Under the pieces are notes generated by a model. That model was not told where the DNA came from and made no database searches. It saw only the letters and a list, made by a program, of their open reading frames with translations. Positions 49,320-58,826 of a stretch of DNA of 64,000 nt are shown here, piece by piece. How positions within the stretch are numbered: position 1 is the stretch's first letter; each line of letters opens with the position of its first letter. Origin of the DNA: Chelatococcus composti (GTDB taxonomy: Bacteria > Pseudomonadota > Alphaproteobacteria > Rhizobiales > Beijerinckiaceae); contig NZ_JACHEH010000003.1 of the NCBI RefSeq assembly GCF_014201415.1, positions 124,001 to 188,000 on the forward strand, written 5' to 3'. Made by a program: the position numbers and the translations under genes.

Positions 49320-49913
49320 TCAGGCCTTGTCAGCGGTGCCGTCAGCCGGGGGATCGACCCAGCCGATGGTCCCATCGTGGCGCCGGTATACGACGTTCAG
49401 GCGTCCACTGCCAGCGTGTCGAAACACGACGACCGGTGCACCCGTCAGATCGAGCTCGATCACAGCATCGCTGACGGACATGACATGCAGCGGTTTCGTG
49501 GTCTCGGCCACGATCACCGGGTGGAAGTCGGAAGCGCCCTCGTCCTCCTCGTCGCCCGGGGGCTCGAGGACATAGGCGGACATGTCCTGCGGGGCACCGT
49601 TGGCGGCTCCGTTGGCGGCCTGCCGGTCCTTGAGACGCCGCTTGTAGCGCCGCAGGCGCTTTTCGATACGCTCGGCCGTCTGGTCGAAGCTCTGGTAGGC
49701 GTCGTGAGCCGTGCCCGAGGCCTCCAGCGTGATGCCCGAGGCCAGATGAAGCACGCATTCGGTCCTGAAACCCGTCCCCTCCTTGGCAACCGTCACGTGA
49801 CCGGCGTGTCCCCCGTCGAAATATTTCGAGACGACACTGGCCACGCGGGCTTCGACCTGGCTGCGCAATGCCTCGCCGATGTCGATATTTTTGCCGGAAA
49901 CCCGCAGCGTCAT
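49320..49913 (-). CDS. hpf: Ribosome hibernation promoting factor (long form)
   Basis: ATG 49913 gives 197 residues. The N-terminal ribosome-binding domain has TLRVSGKNIDIGEALRSQVEARV and KRLRRYKRRLKDR. A C-terminal domain with DFHPVIVAETTKPLHVMSVSDA and FRHAGSGRLNVVYRRHDG is typical of long HPF, which dimerises ribosomes into 100S particles in stationary phase. A longer frame starting at 49949 adds 12 residues and is less likely. It is the middle gene of the rpoN-hpf-ptsN block and, like its neighbours, points leftward. Confidence 0.93.
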   Translation of the reverse strand: MTLRVSGKNIDIGEALRSQVEARVASVVSKYFDGGHAGHVTVAKEGTGFRTECVLHLASGITLEASGTAHDAYQSFDQTAERIEKRLRRYKRRLKDRQAANGAANGAPQDMSAYVLEPPGDEEDEGASDFHPVIVAETTKPLHVMSVSDAVIELDLTGAPVVVFRHAGSGRLNVVYRRHDGTIGWVDPPADGTADKA

Positions 49914-50037
49914 TGTTCTCTCCCTTTCTGGCGACCTTGACGGTGCCACCTCGAGGGGCCCTTCAGCAGGTTGTCACAGTATGTCGTAGAAAGAGCGTTG
50001 ACCCAAGTCAACGCGAGCAGCCGCGGCGTCGCTCTCA

Positions 50038-51579
50038 TCAAGCGCTCTGGCTTTGCAGGCGCTTCTGCCGGCGGCGCTCGACGGACGAGGGAATGCGCAG
50101 GGATTCCCGATACTTGGCGACGGTGCGACGGGCGATGTCGATGCCCGCGCTCTGCAGCTTCTGCACGATGGCGTCGTCGGACAGCACATTGTCCGGCGAC
50201 TCGGCGTCGATCATCTGCTTGATGCGGTGCCTCACTGCCTCGGCCGCGTGCGCCTCGCCCCCCGGTGTGCCGGAGATGGCTGCGGAGAAGAAGTATTTCA
50301 TCTCGAACACGCCGCGGCGCGTGCCGATGGATTTGTTCGATGTCACGCGCGAGACGGTCGATTCGTGCATGCCGATTGCGTCCGCCACGGTCTTAAGATT
50401 CAACGGCCGCAGATGCTCGATGCCGTGGGCGAAGAAACCGTCCTGCTGGCGCACAATCTCGGCGGTGACCTTGAGGATGGTGCGAGCGCGCTGCTCCAGG
50501 CTGCGGGTCAGCCAGTTAGCGGTCTGCAGGCAGTCGGCGATGAAGGTCTTCTCGGCCTCGCTGCGGGCGTTGCGCGAGACGCGGGCGTGATAGGTCTGGT
50601 TGACCAGCACCTTCGGCAGCGCCGCCTCGTTGAGCTCGATCAGCCAGCTGCCGTCGGCTGCCTCGCGCACGAAGACGTCGGGCACCAGCGTCTGCGCCAC
50701 GCCGCCGCCGAAGGCGCGGCCCGGCTTGGGATCGAGCCGGCGCAGCTCGGCCAGCATGTCCGCCAGGTCTTCGTCGTCGACGCCGCACAGCCGCTTGAGT
50801 GCGGCCAAGTCACGCCGTGCGACGAGGGGCAGGTTCGCGACGAGCGCCTGCATGGCGGGGTCGAACCGGTCCTGCTCCTTGAGCTGGATGGCGAGGCATT
50901 CGGCGAGGTTGCGCGCCGCAATGCCCGAAGGCTCGAAGGTCTGGACGAGCGCCAGCACCTTTTCCACGCGCTCGTTCGTGGTGCCGAGCCGCGCGGCGAT
51001 GGCCGCCGTATCCTCTGCCAGATAGCCGTTCTCGTCGACGGCGTCGATGAGATGGCGGCCGATGAGCCGCTCAGTGGGATCGCTGGTCGCGACGAGCAGC
51101 TGGGCTTCGAGATGGTCGTGCAGCGACACGTCAGCCGCCAGCGTGGCCTCGAGATCGGGGCCCTCGTCGTCGTCGAAGGAGCCGTGCCCGCCGCTCCACA
51201 AGGACGACGAGACGGGCAGCATGTCCTCGGCCGGGCGGAGCTCGCGGGTCTTGGCCGCGCTCTCGTCCTGGAAGACGTTGTCGAGGCTGGTGCCGAGTCC
51301 CGCCTCGAGCGTGTCGCGCGAGACAGCGAGCTCGTCGTTGAACCACTGGCGCTCGTCGTCAGCGCCGTCCGGCTCGGATATTGGCTCGGAGGTCTCCGCG
51401 GGGTGCTCGCCGTCGGGGTCGTCCGCCCGCTCGAGCAGCGGGTTGCGCTCAAGCTCCGCCTCCACGTAGGCGACGAGCTCGTTGTGCGAGAACTGGAGCA
51501 GCTTGATGGCCTGCAGCAGCTGCGGCGTCATCACCAGGCTCTGGCCCTGGCGCAGCTCCAGTCGGTGCATCAAAGCCAT
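50038..51579 (-). CDS. rpoN: RNA polymerase sigma-54 factor
   Basis: ATG 51579 (alternatively 51570) gives 513 residues. Region I (LELRQGQSLVMTPQLLQAIKLLQ) is Gln/Leu-rich, as in all sigma-54 proteins. The core-binding and DNA-binding domains follow, ending in the RpoN box RRTVAKYRESLRIP. It binds -24/-12 promoters and needs enhancer-binding activators, usually for nitrogen, motility or stress genes. It lies between lptB and hpf, the standard alphaproteobacterial order. The gene is leftward and 111 bases after lptB. Confidence 0.96.
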   Translation of the reverse strand: MALMHRLELRQGQSLVMTPQLLQAIKLLQFSHNELVAYVEAELERNPLLERADDPDGEHPAETSEPISEPDGADDERQWFNDELAVSRDTLEAGLGTSLDNVFQDESAAKTRELRPAEDMLPVSSSLWSGGHGSFDDDEGPDLEATLAADVSLHDHLEAQLLVATSDPTERLIGRHLIDAVDENGYLAEDTAAIAARLGTTNERVEKVLALVQTFEPSGIAARNLAECLAIQLKEQDRFDPAMQALVANLPLVARRDLAALKRLCGVDDEDLADMLAELRRLDPKPGRAFGGGVAQTLVPDVFVREAADGSWLIELNEAALPKVLVNQTYHARVSRNARSEAEKTFIADCLQTANWLTRSLEQRARTILKVTAEIVRQQDGFFAHGIEHLRPLNLKTVADAIGMHESTVSRVTSNKSIGTRRGVFEMKYFFSAAISGTPGGEAHAAEAVRHRIKQMIDAESPDNVLSDDAIVQKLQSAGIDIARRTVAKYRESLRIPSSVERRRQKRLQSQSA

Positions 51580-51689
51580 GTTGCCGCCGGTTCCAACCCC
51601 CGCGCGCCTTCGGCACGCTTCTTGCTTGGAATACGGTTTTAGCGATTGTCGCACCCTGCGTCAAAGGGACGGTGCACTCTGCACGGTCC

Positions 51690-52580
<891 letters not shown>

Positions 52581-52614
52581 GTGGTTCCGTCCTCGGTCGA
52601 CGAGCTGTGCGGCC

Positions 52615-53217
52615 TCAGCGGGGGCGCGTGGGCTTCTGCGGCTCGTTGCCGCCCGGTACGAACACGCCTTGCACGCGCCCGCCCGGCTTCGCCTCACACC
52701 GTGCGATGCTGGTGTTGAGGTCATAGACGATGCGGTCGCACTGTTGCACGTTCTGGCCCTGGCTGAGCGCCACCTTGCCGGTGAGGAAGACGCGGTTCGC
52801 CTGCCGGTCGAAGGTGGCGAGGTCGCCGGTCGCGGTCTGGTCCTTGGAGACAATTGTCACCGGTCCGGCGCATTCGAGCTTTGTGATGTTGTTTTCTGCC
52901 GGCGTCCCGCCCGCTGCTGCCTGCTGCTGGCCGGAGCCGGACTGGTTGGCGCCGCCTCTGGTGGCGCTCTGGTCGTAATGGACGATCAGGCGCGAGCAGC
53001 GCATGGTCGTGTCGCCCTGCACGGCCACGACGTTGCCCGAGAAGATGGCGCGCTGCTCCTTGTCGAAGATCTCCAGACGGTCGGCGTCGATCTTGATTGG
53101 ATCCTTGCTGTTGCCGAGGCCGGAAAAGGGCGAGGCGTTCTCCTGCTGCTGGGCGAGGGCCGGTGCCGCCACCAGCGCAAAGGCGAGGAGGGCGTAGGGC
53201 TGGAGCCTGATGGTCAT
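52615..53217 (-). CDS. lptA: LPS transport periplasmic protein LptA
   Basis: The 200-residue protein has a signal peptide (LQPYALLAFALVAAPALAQQ) and an LptA/OstA beta-jellyroll body: PIKIDADRLEIFDKEQRAIFSGNVVA, MRCSRLIVHYD, FDRQANRVFLTGKVALSQG and NVQQCDRIVYDLNTSIARCE, each shorter here than the full run. Two Cys may form a disulfide. It bridges LPS from LptC to LptD across the periplasm. It overlaps the end of lptC by four bases and leads into lptB. Confidence 0.9.
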   Translation of the reverse strand: MTIRLQPYALLAFALVAAPALAQQQENASPFSGLGNSKDPIKIDADRLEIFDKEQRAIFSGNVVAVQGDTTMRCSRLIVHYDQSATRGGANQSGSGQQQAAAGGTPAENNITKLECAGPVTIVSKDQTATGDLATFDRQANRVFLTGKVALSQGQNVQQCDRIVYDLNTSIARCEAKPGGRVQGVFVPGGNEPQKPTRPR

Positions 53218-53939
53218 GGACGGTCTTCTCGCGTGGGGCCGGGCTCGGTACTGCCGGTTGCCGGCGGGGCGGTTGCGTCGGGTTGGCGGTCGGCCTTGGT
53301 CTCGATAACAGCCTGTACCCGCCCGGTGAAGGTGATGTGCTGGCCGTTGTCGGTCACGTCAAGCGCGTCGGCGGTGATGGTTGCGCCGGTGAAGGCGACC
53401 TCCACCGGCTGCTTCGAGGTGACCGTGCCGGCCTTGAAGTCCACGAAGGCCGACTTGAGGCGCGCGTCGTAGCCGCGTTCGGTGGTGACGCGCACGTTGC
53501 CGTTGAGCTGGAGCTGTTCCTTCTGGGAGTCGTAGAGGCCGCTGTCGGCGCTGAGGTGCGCCTGCCCCTGATCCTTGAGGGTGACGTGGCCGTCGATGTC
53601 AGACAGTTCGATGAGGTTGGGCTTGCGCGTGTCCTGCGTGGCGGCTGCGGCGGTCAGCTCATAGGGCTGGGTGCCTTCGCGGAAGCCACGCAGCTTGGGC
53701 GCGCTCATGGTGATCTTGGTGCCGGACAGGCTGACGGGGCCCAGCGTCAGGCCCCCGATGGTACCGAGCGATGCAAGCATGCTGACGCCGACGAGGGTGG
53801 CGATGGCGAGGAGGGAACCGATCGGGATCGCGCGCCTGAGAAAGCGCACCCGCCGCGAGTGGCGCAGGGCGGCGGCATAGGCGTCAGCGCCGCGTGAAAC
53901 GCGGCGTCCAGCCTGGTTTGACGACACCCCCACGGACAT
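53214..53939 (-). CDS. lptC: LPS export inner-membrane protein LptC
   Basis: The 241-residue protein has one N-terminal membrane anchor (LRRAIPIGSLLAIATLVGVSMLA) and a periplasmic beta-rich domain with GTKITMSAPKLRGFREG and NLIELSDIDGHVTLKDQGQA. A Pro/Thr-rich tail follows. It receives LPS from LptBFG and passes it to LptA. This is the first gene of the leftward lptC-lptA-lptB-rpoN run, so its promoter is expected in 53940-54109, where no clear motif was found. Confidence 0.88.
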   Translation of the reverse strand: MSVGVSSNQAGRRVSRGADAYAAALRHSRRVRFLRRAIPIGSLLAIATLVGVSMLASLGTIGGLTLGPVSLSGTKITMSAPKLRGFREGTQPYELTAAAATQDTRKPNLIELSDIDGHVTLKDQGQAHLSADSGLYDSQKEQLQLNGNVRVTTERGYDARLKSAFVDFKAGTVTSKQPVEVAFTGATITADALDVTDNGQHITFTGRVQAVIETKADRQPDATAPPATGSTEPGPTREDRP

Positions 53940-54109
53940 CTGGCGTTCTCACCTACGTGGCGCGGCTGGGCAATTCATTGCGTCCCGACAATGCGCGCGA
54001 TCAACGGCAATATCAAAAGCAAGATACCTCGGCATGCACGTCAATGCACGCCGAGGCAAGCCTCATGTAGTGACGACGGCGCACCGGGTCAAAGCATGCG
54101 CCGTTTCCC

Positions 54110-54724
54110 TCACGAATGGGCGAAGATGTCCACGTCCGGCCAGCCGGCGAGATCGAGCCGCGCCCGTGTCGGCAGGAAGGCAAAGCACTGGCGCGCAAGT
54201 TCCATGCGGCCCTCGCGGGCGAGCAGTGCCTCAAGCTTTTCCTTCAGCGCGTGCAGGTGCAGCACGTCCGAGGCCGCGTAGGCGAGCTGCGCATCGGTCA
54301 GCGTCGCGGCGCCCCAGTCGGACGACTGCTGCTGCTTGGAGATCTCGACGCCGAGCAGCTCCTTCAGCACGTCTTTCAGGCCGTGCCGGTCGGTGTAGGT
54401 GCGAGTGAGGCGCGAGGCGATCTTGGTGCAGAACACCGGTGCCGGCATGACGCCCAGGTAGTACTCGATGACCGCGAGGTCGAAGCGGGCGTAGTGGAAG
54501 ATCTTCAGCACCTTCTCGTCCGCGAGGAGACGCTTCAGGTTATCCGGCGGCGGCCCGTCGGGGCGGATCTGGACGAGGTCCGCCGTGCCGTCGCCGCGCG
54601 AGAGCTGCACGAGGCACAGCCGGTCGCGCTGGGGCACGAGGCCAAGGGTTTCGGTGTCGACGGCCACGGCGTCGCCGAATTCGGCGTCGGCCGGCAGATC
54701 GCCGATATGCAGGCGGATCGTCAT
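54110..54724 (-). CDS. rnd: Ribonuclease D-like 3'-5' exonuclease
   Basis: The 204-residue protein is the compact DEDD exonuclease of alphaproteobacteria: VAVDTETLGLVPQRDRLCLVQ with the first Asp/Glu pair, IFHYARFDLAVIEYYLG, and a C-terminal LTDAQLAYAASDVLHLHAL with the last Asp. It lacks the HRDC domains of E. coli RNase D, so it may have a narrower RNA-trimming role. It sits upstream of the lpt block, as in many Rhizobiales, and 79 bases after the hydrolase lipoprotein gene on the same strand. Confidence 0.92.
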   Translation of the reverse strand: MTIRLHIGDLPADAEFGDAVAVDTETLGLVPQRDRLCLVQLSRGDGTADLVQIRPDGPPPDNLKRLLADEKVLKIFHYARFDLAVIEYYLGVMPAPVFCTKIASRLTRTYTDRHGLKDVLKELLGVEISKQQQSSDWGAATLTDAQLAYAASDVLHLHALKEKLEALLAREGRMELARQCFAFLPTRARLDLAGWPDVDIFAHS

Positions 54725-54803
54725 GTCTCAGCGTCCTTTTTCCGCCCTCCGGCTACCATCGCGCCCGCGAGGGAGCAAGGGGGCTGCGCGGACGTGCCGA
54801 CGC

Positions 54804-56117
54804 TCAGGGGGGCGGCGGCTCGGATGCAGGTGCCCGGCGCGTGCCCGCGGCCTCCGGTACCAGCAGGGTGCCCGTCGCCTCGGCTGTGTCGGCGAGGGCG
54901 CCGCCGAGACGCTCCATATGGTCGTCGAGGTTGTTGCGCGAGGTTTCGTCGAGGACCGAGACGGGTGCACTGATGACGAGGCCGGCGGCTGTGCCGACCG
55001 TGCTCGCCGCCCCGGCCGTGAGCTGGATGATGCGGTCACCGATGCCCACGCGCTGGTCTGTCATGGTCTGGCCGGCGACGAGGCGCTGGCCGATGATCTG
55101 CACGACCTCCGGGCTGCTGGCGAACTTCGCGTGGTTGAGCCGGTCGCCCGTCTGCAGCTTGGTGAGGTCGATGACGGTGATGCCGCTGCGCGGCAGGTCC
55201 GTGTGGTAGGGCTCGGCGTCCGGGTTGATGGCGCCGAGGCGGGCCGAGCTGCCCCAGATGCGGCGCGAGACCGCGAGGGCCCGGTCGTCCTGCGAGACGA
55301 ACAGCGTGACATTGGGGCGCGGCGGCCGGATGGCGGCAAGCTGCGTGCGGAAGACGTCGACGTCCACGTCCGGTGCGGCGAGGATGACGTTGCGGATTTT
55401 CGGCGCGATGTGCCCCTTGCGGATGGCCATCTGGCGCAGGGCCTCCAGTGTCACCCAGTTGCCCATGGAATGGGCGAGCACGGAGATCTCGCCGACGGCG
55501 GGATCACGCGCGAGGGCGGCGAGCAGCCCTTCGAGGGCATCGCGCGAATAAGTGCTGCTCTCGCGGTCGTAGCCGTAGGCGAGGATGCTGGCGCGTGATG
55601 GCCAGGTGAAGAGTACCGGCACGACGGGCGAGCCCGAATCATGGACAATCTGGGCGAAGCGGAAGACCGCGTCCTCGAAGCGGTTGTTGAAGCCGTGGAT
55701 GAACACAAGCACGCGCCGCTTCGGCGTGCGCGCCACCGCCTTGTGCAACCAGTCGAGTGCCTGCTGGCGGTCGAGCCGCTCGGCTTTCAGCGTCACGAAG
55801 TCGGTTGCCGGGTTGCCCGGCACGCGGCGCGGCCACTGCACTTCGCCAATCGTGCGGACGTTGTCGGGCGGAATGGATACGGTGATCTGCGCGAAGGCCG
55901 GTTCGCGGCCGCGCTCGCCGGTGAACATCTCGACCGGGCTGTCGCCCGGGCTGCGGGTCGTGGCGACGATCATCTCGACCGTCGAGGTGCCCGGTGCCTG
56001 CTCGCTGACCGGCAGCAGCACGCCCTTGGGCGGGCCCGCGCAGGCGGCGAGGGCAACGCAGAGGACGATGCCCGCCAGTGCCTTGAGCCAGCACGATCGC
56101 AAACCGACACGAACCAT
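54804..56117 (-). CDS. Alpha/beta hydrolase lipoprotein (DUF900)
   Basis: ATG 56117 gives 437 residues with a lipoprotein signal (LAGIVLCVALAACAGPP, Cys about 25) and a DUF900 alpha/beta-hydrolase domain: VLVFIHGFNNRFEDAVFRFAQ, VLFTWPSRASILAYGYDRES, and a nucleophile elbow ISVLAHSMGNW. A C-terminal extension follows, with LTKLQTGDRLNHAKFASSPEV and a Pro/Glu tail. It is likely envelope-bound and acts on esters or lipids. The substrate is unknown. It is leftward, directly followed by RNase D. A start at 56264 would add an Arg-rich leader and is rejected. Confidence 0.88.
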   Translation of the reverse strand: MVRVGLRSCWLKALAGIVLCVALAACAGPPKGVLLPVSEQAPGTSTVEMIVATTRSPGDSPVEMFTGERGREPAFAQITVSIPPDNVRTIGEVQWPRRVPGNPATDFVTLKAERLDRQQALDWLHKAVARTPKRRVLVFIHGFNNRFEDAVFRFAQIVHDSGSPVVPVLFTWPSRASILAYGYDRESSTYSRDALEGLLAALARDPAVGEISVLAHSMGNWVTLEALRQMAIRKGHIAPKIRNVILAAPDVDVDVFRTQLAAIRPPRPNVTLFVSQDDRALAVSRRIWGSSARLGAINPDAEPYHTDLPRSGITVIDLTKLQTGDRLNHAKFASSPEVVQIIGQRLVAGQTMTDQRVGIGDRIIQLTAGAASTVGTAAGLVISAPVSVLDETSRNNLDDHMERLGGALADTAEATGTLLVPEAAGTRRAPASEPPPP

Positions 56118-56223
56118 CGCCAGAACGCTCCCCGACCGTACGCCTGGCCGACGGCCGGCGCCGCAGCTTTGCCCGGCGCGTGGAGGAAAGGCAAGGGACA
56201 TGAAGGGTGCGGCGGCGCGCAGC

Positions 56224-56508
56224 TCAGGCCTGCGACGCAGCAGCCGCCGCGCTGATGTCCGCATCCGTCACCTCGGCGGCCGCCTTGGCCACCTTGAGGG
56301 CCCGCGTCCGCCGGCCGGGCTCCATGACGAGGATGACGGTCTCGAGGCCGGGGCAGCCCGGATCGGCGCAGACGATCTCGTTCACGGCGACGGTCGCCTC
56401 ATCCGGCAGGAGGAGCAGGGAGCGGACCCGCTCCTTCAGCGTGGCGAGCGCGGCCTTCGTTCCGTCGTCGCCGGCCTTCCTGCCGAAGAGGCCGAAGCGC
56501 AGGGCCAT
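56224..56508 (-). CDS. Small conserved protein (94 aa) with CxxxxC pair, zinc operon end
   Basis: The 94-residue cytosolic protein has a Cys pair in NEIVCADPGCPGLETVILVM, flanked by a helical N-terminus (LATLKERVRSLLLL) and a C-terminal KVAKAAAEVTDAD. It lies six bases after the WD40 gene on the same strand and is the last gene of the leftward run that starts at the Zur box. The CADPGCPG site could bind zinc. I recall such proteins beside COG0523 genes but cannot name a function. Confidence 0.65.
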   Translation of the reverse strand: MALRFGLFGRKAGDDGTKAALATLKERVRSLLLLPDEATVAVNEIVCADPGCPGLETVILVMEPGRRTRALKVAKAAAEVTDADISAAAAASQA

Positions 56509-56514
56509 GGCTGC

Positions 56515-57525
56515 TCAGGGCAGGGTGAGGATGCCGGCGGCGCCGCCCTCTGTGCCGAAGGCGAGGCGCTTGCCCTTGGCGTCCCATGCGAGGGCCGTCA
56601 CCGAGGCCTCGTTGCGCGCCTCGAGGCTTGCCCGGCGCACCAGAAGCTCCGAGGCGTCTGTGAGGCGGATGAGAAGGATGCAGCCGTCATCGTAGCCGGC
56701 GGCGACCACGAGCGCGCCGGGGTGGAAGGCAACGCGCGAGACCTTGGCGTGGCGGACGCCGCACTCCCGCGGTGCGCGGCCCATGGGGCCCTCCTTGTCG
56801 AAGGGCCACACGATGACCGCGTCGGCGCCGGAAGTGGCGAGCCAGTTGCCGTCGTGTGACCAGGAGAAGGAGCGTGTCTTGGCCGGGTAGCCCGTCATGC
56901 GCATGTCGCGCCGGTCGGCGAGGCGCCAGCCGTGCAGGGCGTTCTCCTGCATGGCAGTGACGACGAAACGCCCGTCCGGGGACCAGGTGACGCCGAGGTG
57001 GGAGCCCTTCCACTCCAGCCGTTCCGGCTCCGCGTCGGTGTTGGGAAACCACAGGCTCACGCCGTTGTAGTGGGCGATGGCGAGTCGGTAGCCCTTCGGC
57101 GCAAGCGCCAGGCCCTGGGCGGTCGAGGGCGCCTCGAACTGGCGCAGCCGGCCCTTGGCGTCGCGCGCCGTCACACGCTTGCCCGCGCTCCAGGCGAGGG
57201 TTCCGTCGCTTCCAGCGACGATGGCGTCGATCCAGCGGCCCTTCTCGTCCGCGACTTCCTCGATCCCGCCGTCGGCAGTGACGGCGACGATGCGGCCATC
57301 GTCGCCGCCGGTTACCAGGCGCTTGCCGTCGCTGGCGGCGACGAGCGCGGTCCCGTCCGGATGGGCCGCGACGCGCTTCTGCTCCTCGCCGGTGACAAGA
57401 AGCGTCTCGCCATCGCCCAGCGCGAAGGCCGCGGTGCCGCCGAGCCAGCCGAGGGCGGTGACGTGCGCGCCGGCATCGATATCGGCGACGTGGTCGGTGA
57501 GGGAGGAAATCGTCGGAGCGGCCAT
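56515..57525 (-). CDS. WD40-repeat beta-propeller protein, zinc-associated
   Basis: The 336-residue protein is a series of WD40-like blades, seen in ALGWLGGTAAFALGDGETLLV, THGDDGRIVAVTADGGIEEV-like repeats, LGVTWSPDGRFVVTAMQENAL, RSFSWSHDGNWLATSGADAVIVW and VAFHPGALVVAAGYDDG, each ending in a Trp or Asp turn. No signal peptide is present, so it is cytosolic. It follows the COG0523 GTPase and precedes the 94-residue protein. It may scaffold or regulate zinc delivery; the azt operon of Paracoccus also carries a propeller protein (AztD), but that one is periplasmic. Confidence 0.8.
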   Translation of the reverse strand: MAAPTISSLTDHVADIDAGAHVTALGWLGGTAAFALGDGETLLVTGEEQKRVAAHPDGTALVAASDGKRLVTGGDDGRIVAVTADGGIEEVADEKGRWIDAIVAGSDGTLAWSAGKRVTARDAKGRLRQFEAPSTAQGLALAPKGYRLAIAHYNGVSLWFPNTDAEPERLEWKGSHLGVTWSPDGRFVVTAMQENALHGWRLADRRDMRMTGYPAKTRSFSWSHDGNWLATSGADAVIVWPFDKEGPMGRAPRECGVRHAKVSRVAFHPGALVVAAGYDDGCILLIRLTDASELLVRRASLEARNEASVTALAWDAKGKRLAFGTEGGAAGILTLP

Positions 57526-57642
57526 GGCGTCCTATGGTCCAAACACAGCTCTGAAAGCGCGAAAACGCCCTCCCCGCAAGGGGAGAGGTGCGGAACAAGC
57601 GCCCGGTGGGCCTTCCGGAACGTGTCCGAAAGGCCTACCGCG

Positions 57643-58683
57643 TTACGCCGCGCAGGCGAGGAAGCCCTGGCGGATCGCTTCCCGGTCGAGATTACGTCCG
57701 ATGAAGACGATCTTCGAGCGGCGCTCCTCGCCGGGCTTCCACTCGCGCTGCAGGTCGCCGTCGAGGATCATGTGCACGCCCTGGAAGACGAAGCGTCGCG
57801 GCTCGTTGCGGAAGGCGAGGATGCCCTTGGAGCGCAGGATGTTCGGCCCCTCGCGCTGCACGAGGTCGTTGACCCAGGGCAGGAACTTGTCCGGGTCGAC
57901 ATCGCCGTCGATGGTCAATGCCACGGACTGCATGTCCTCGTCGTGATAGTGCTTCAGGCCGCCGTGGTGGTGATGGTCGTGGTCGCAGTCCGGCCCACAG
58001 GCGTGGTCGTGATCGTGGTGGTGATGGTGGTGGCCGTCGTCCTCGAGGAAGGCTGGCTCCAGCTCCAGGATACGCTCGAGGTCGAAGGCGTTGCGGCCGA
58101 GCACCTGCGAGATGTCGACGGCGGCGCGCTCGGTCTTGTGGAGCGCCGCGTAGGGGTTGATGGCGCGGATGCGCGCTTCCACCTCGGCGAGCTCCTCGGG
58201 CGAGACGAGGTCGATCTTGTTGAGGATGATGACGTCGGCGAAGGCGATCTGGTTCTTCGCTTCCGGCGCGTCCTTGAGCCGGTCGGTCAGCCACTTCGCA
58301 TCAGCCACGGTGACGACCGCGTCGAGCTTCGTCTTCTCGGCGACGTCCTGGTCCATGAAGAAGGTCTGGGCCACAGGCGCCGGGTCGGCGAGGCCGGTGG
58401 TCTCGACGATGATGGCGTCGAACTTGCCCTTGCGCTTCATCAGACCGTCGAGGATGCGGATGAGATCCCCGCGCACGGTGCAGCAGATGCAGCCGTTGTT
58501 CATCTCGAACACTTCCTCGTCCGCGCCGACGACGAGGTCGTTGTCGATGCCGACCTCGCCGAATTCGTTGACGATGACGGCGAAGCGCTGGCCGTGCGGT
58601 TCCGTGAGAATGCGGTTGAGCAGCGTCGTCTTGCCGGCGCCGAGATAGCCGGTGAGGACGGTGACGGGAATCTTGTCGGCCAT
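57643..58683 (-). CDS. COG0523/CobW-family GTPase, zinc metallochaperone-like
   Basis: The 346-residue protein has [12 protein letters not shown] (Walker A), the metal-binding CxCC motif in [21 protein letters not shown], and NKIDLV for guanine specificity. A His/Asp-rich loop (about residues 215-245, with [12 protein letters not shown] and DHDHHHHGG) follows, then the CobW_C domain with [10 protein letters not shown]. Such GTPases move zinc into client proteins under zinc limitation. It sits downstream of the zinc-binding protein gene in a Zur-boxed operon, which supports that role over cobalamin synthesis. A perfect hairpin lies just upstream at 58711. Confidence 0.9.
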   Translation of the reverse strand: MADKIPVTVLTGYLGAGKTTLLNRILTEPHGQRFAVIVNEFGEVGIDNDLVVGADEEVFEMNNGCICCTVRGDLIRILDGLMKRKGKFDAIIVETTGLADPAPVAQTFFMDQDVAEKTKLDAVVTVADAKWLTDRLKDAPEAKNQIAFADVIILNKIDLVSPEELAEVEARIRAINPYAALHKTERAAVDISQVLGRNAFDLERILELEPAFLEDDGHHHHHHDHDHACGPDCDHDHHHHGGLKHYHDEDMQSVALTIDGDVDPDKFLPWVNDLVQREGPNILRSKGILAFRNEPRRFVFQGVHMILDGDLQREWKPGEERRSKIVFIGRNLDREAIRQGFLACAA

Positions 58684-58710
58684 GGATGGGCTCCAACGGA
58701 CACCCGACGC

Positions 58711-58734
58711 GGCCGGATTCGGGGGAATCCGGCC
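58711..58734. other. Perfect 10-bp hairpin upstream of the COG0523 gene
   Basis: GGCCGGATTC, loop GGGG, and GAATCCGGCC form a perfect stem 28 bases upstream of the GTPase start. No T-run follows on the minus strand, so it is not a classic terminator. It may stabilise the mRNA between the binding protein and the GTPase genes. Confidence 0.5.
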
Positions 58735-58826
58735 ACGCGGGCGTGATCAGACCTTGCGAAAGGCGGCGCCGCGGATGCGGGGCTTTCCGCCCCCTCCTAG
58801 CACCACCGCCGGACCGCCGTCGACCG

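Noticed and set aside
57570-57585. CTCCCC-GCAA-GGGGAG hairpin between the GTPase and WD40 genes as a terminator
   Set aside because: The stem is only six bases and the T-run only four, so read-through to the WD40 gene is more likely; mentioned only as a caveat.
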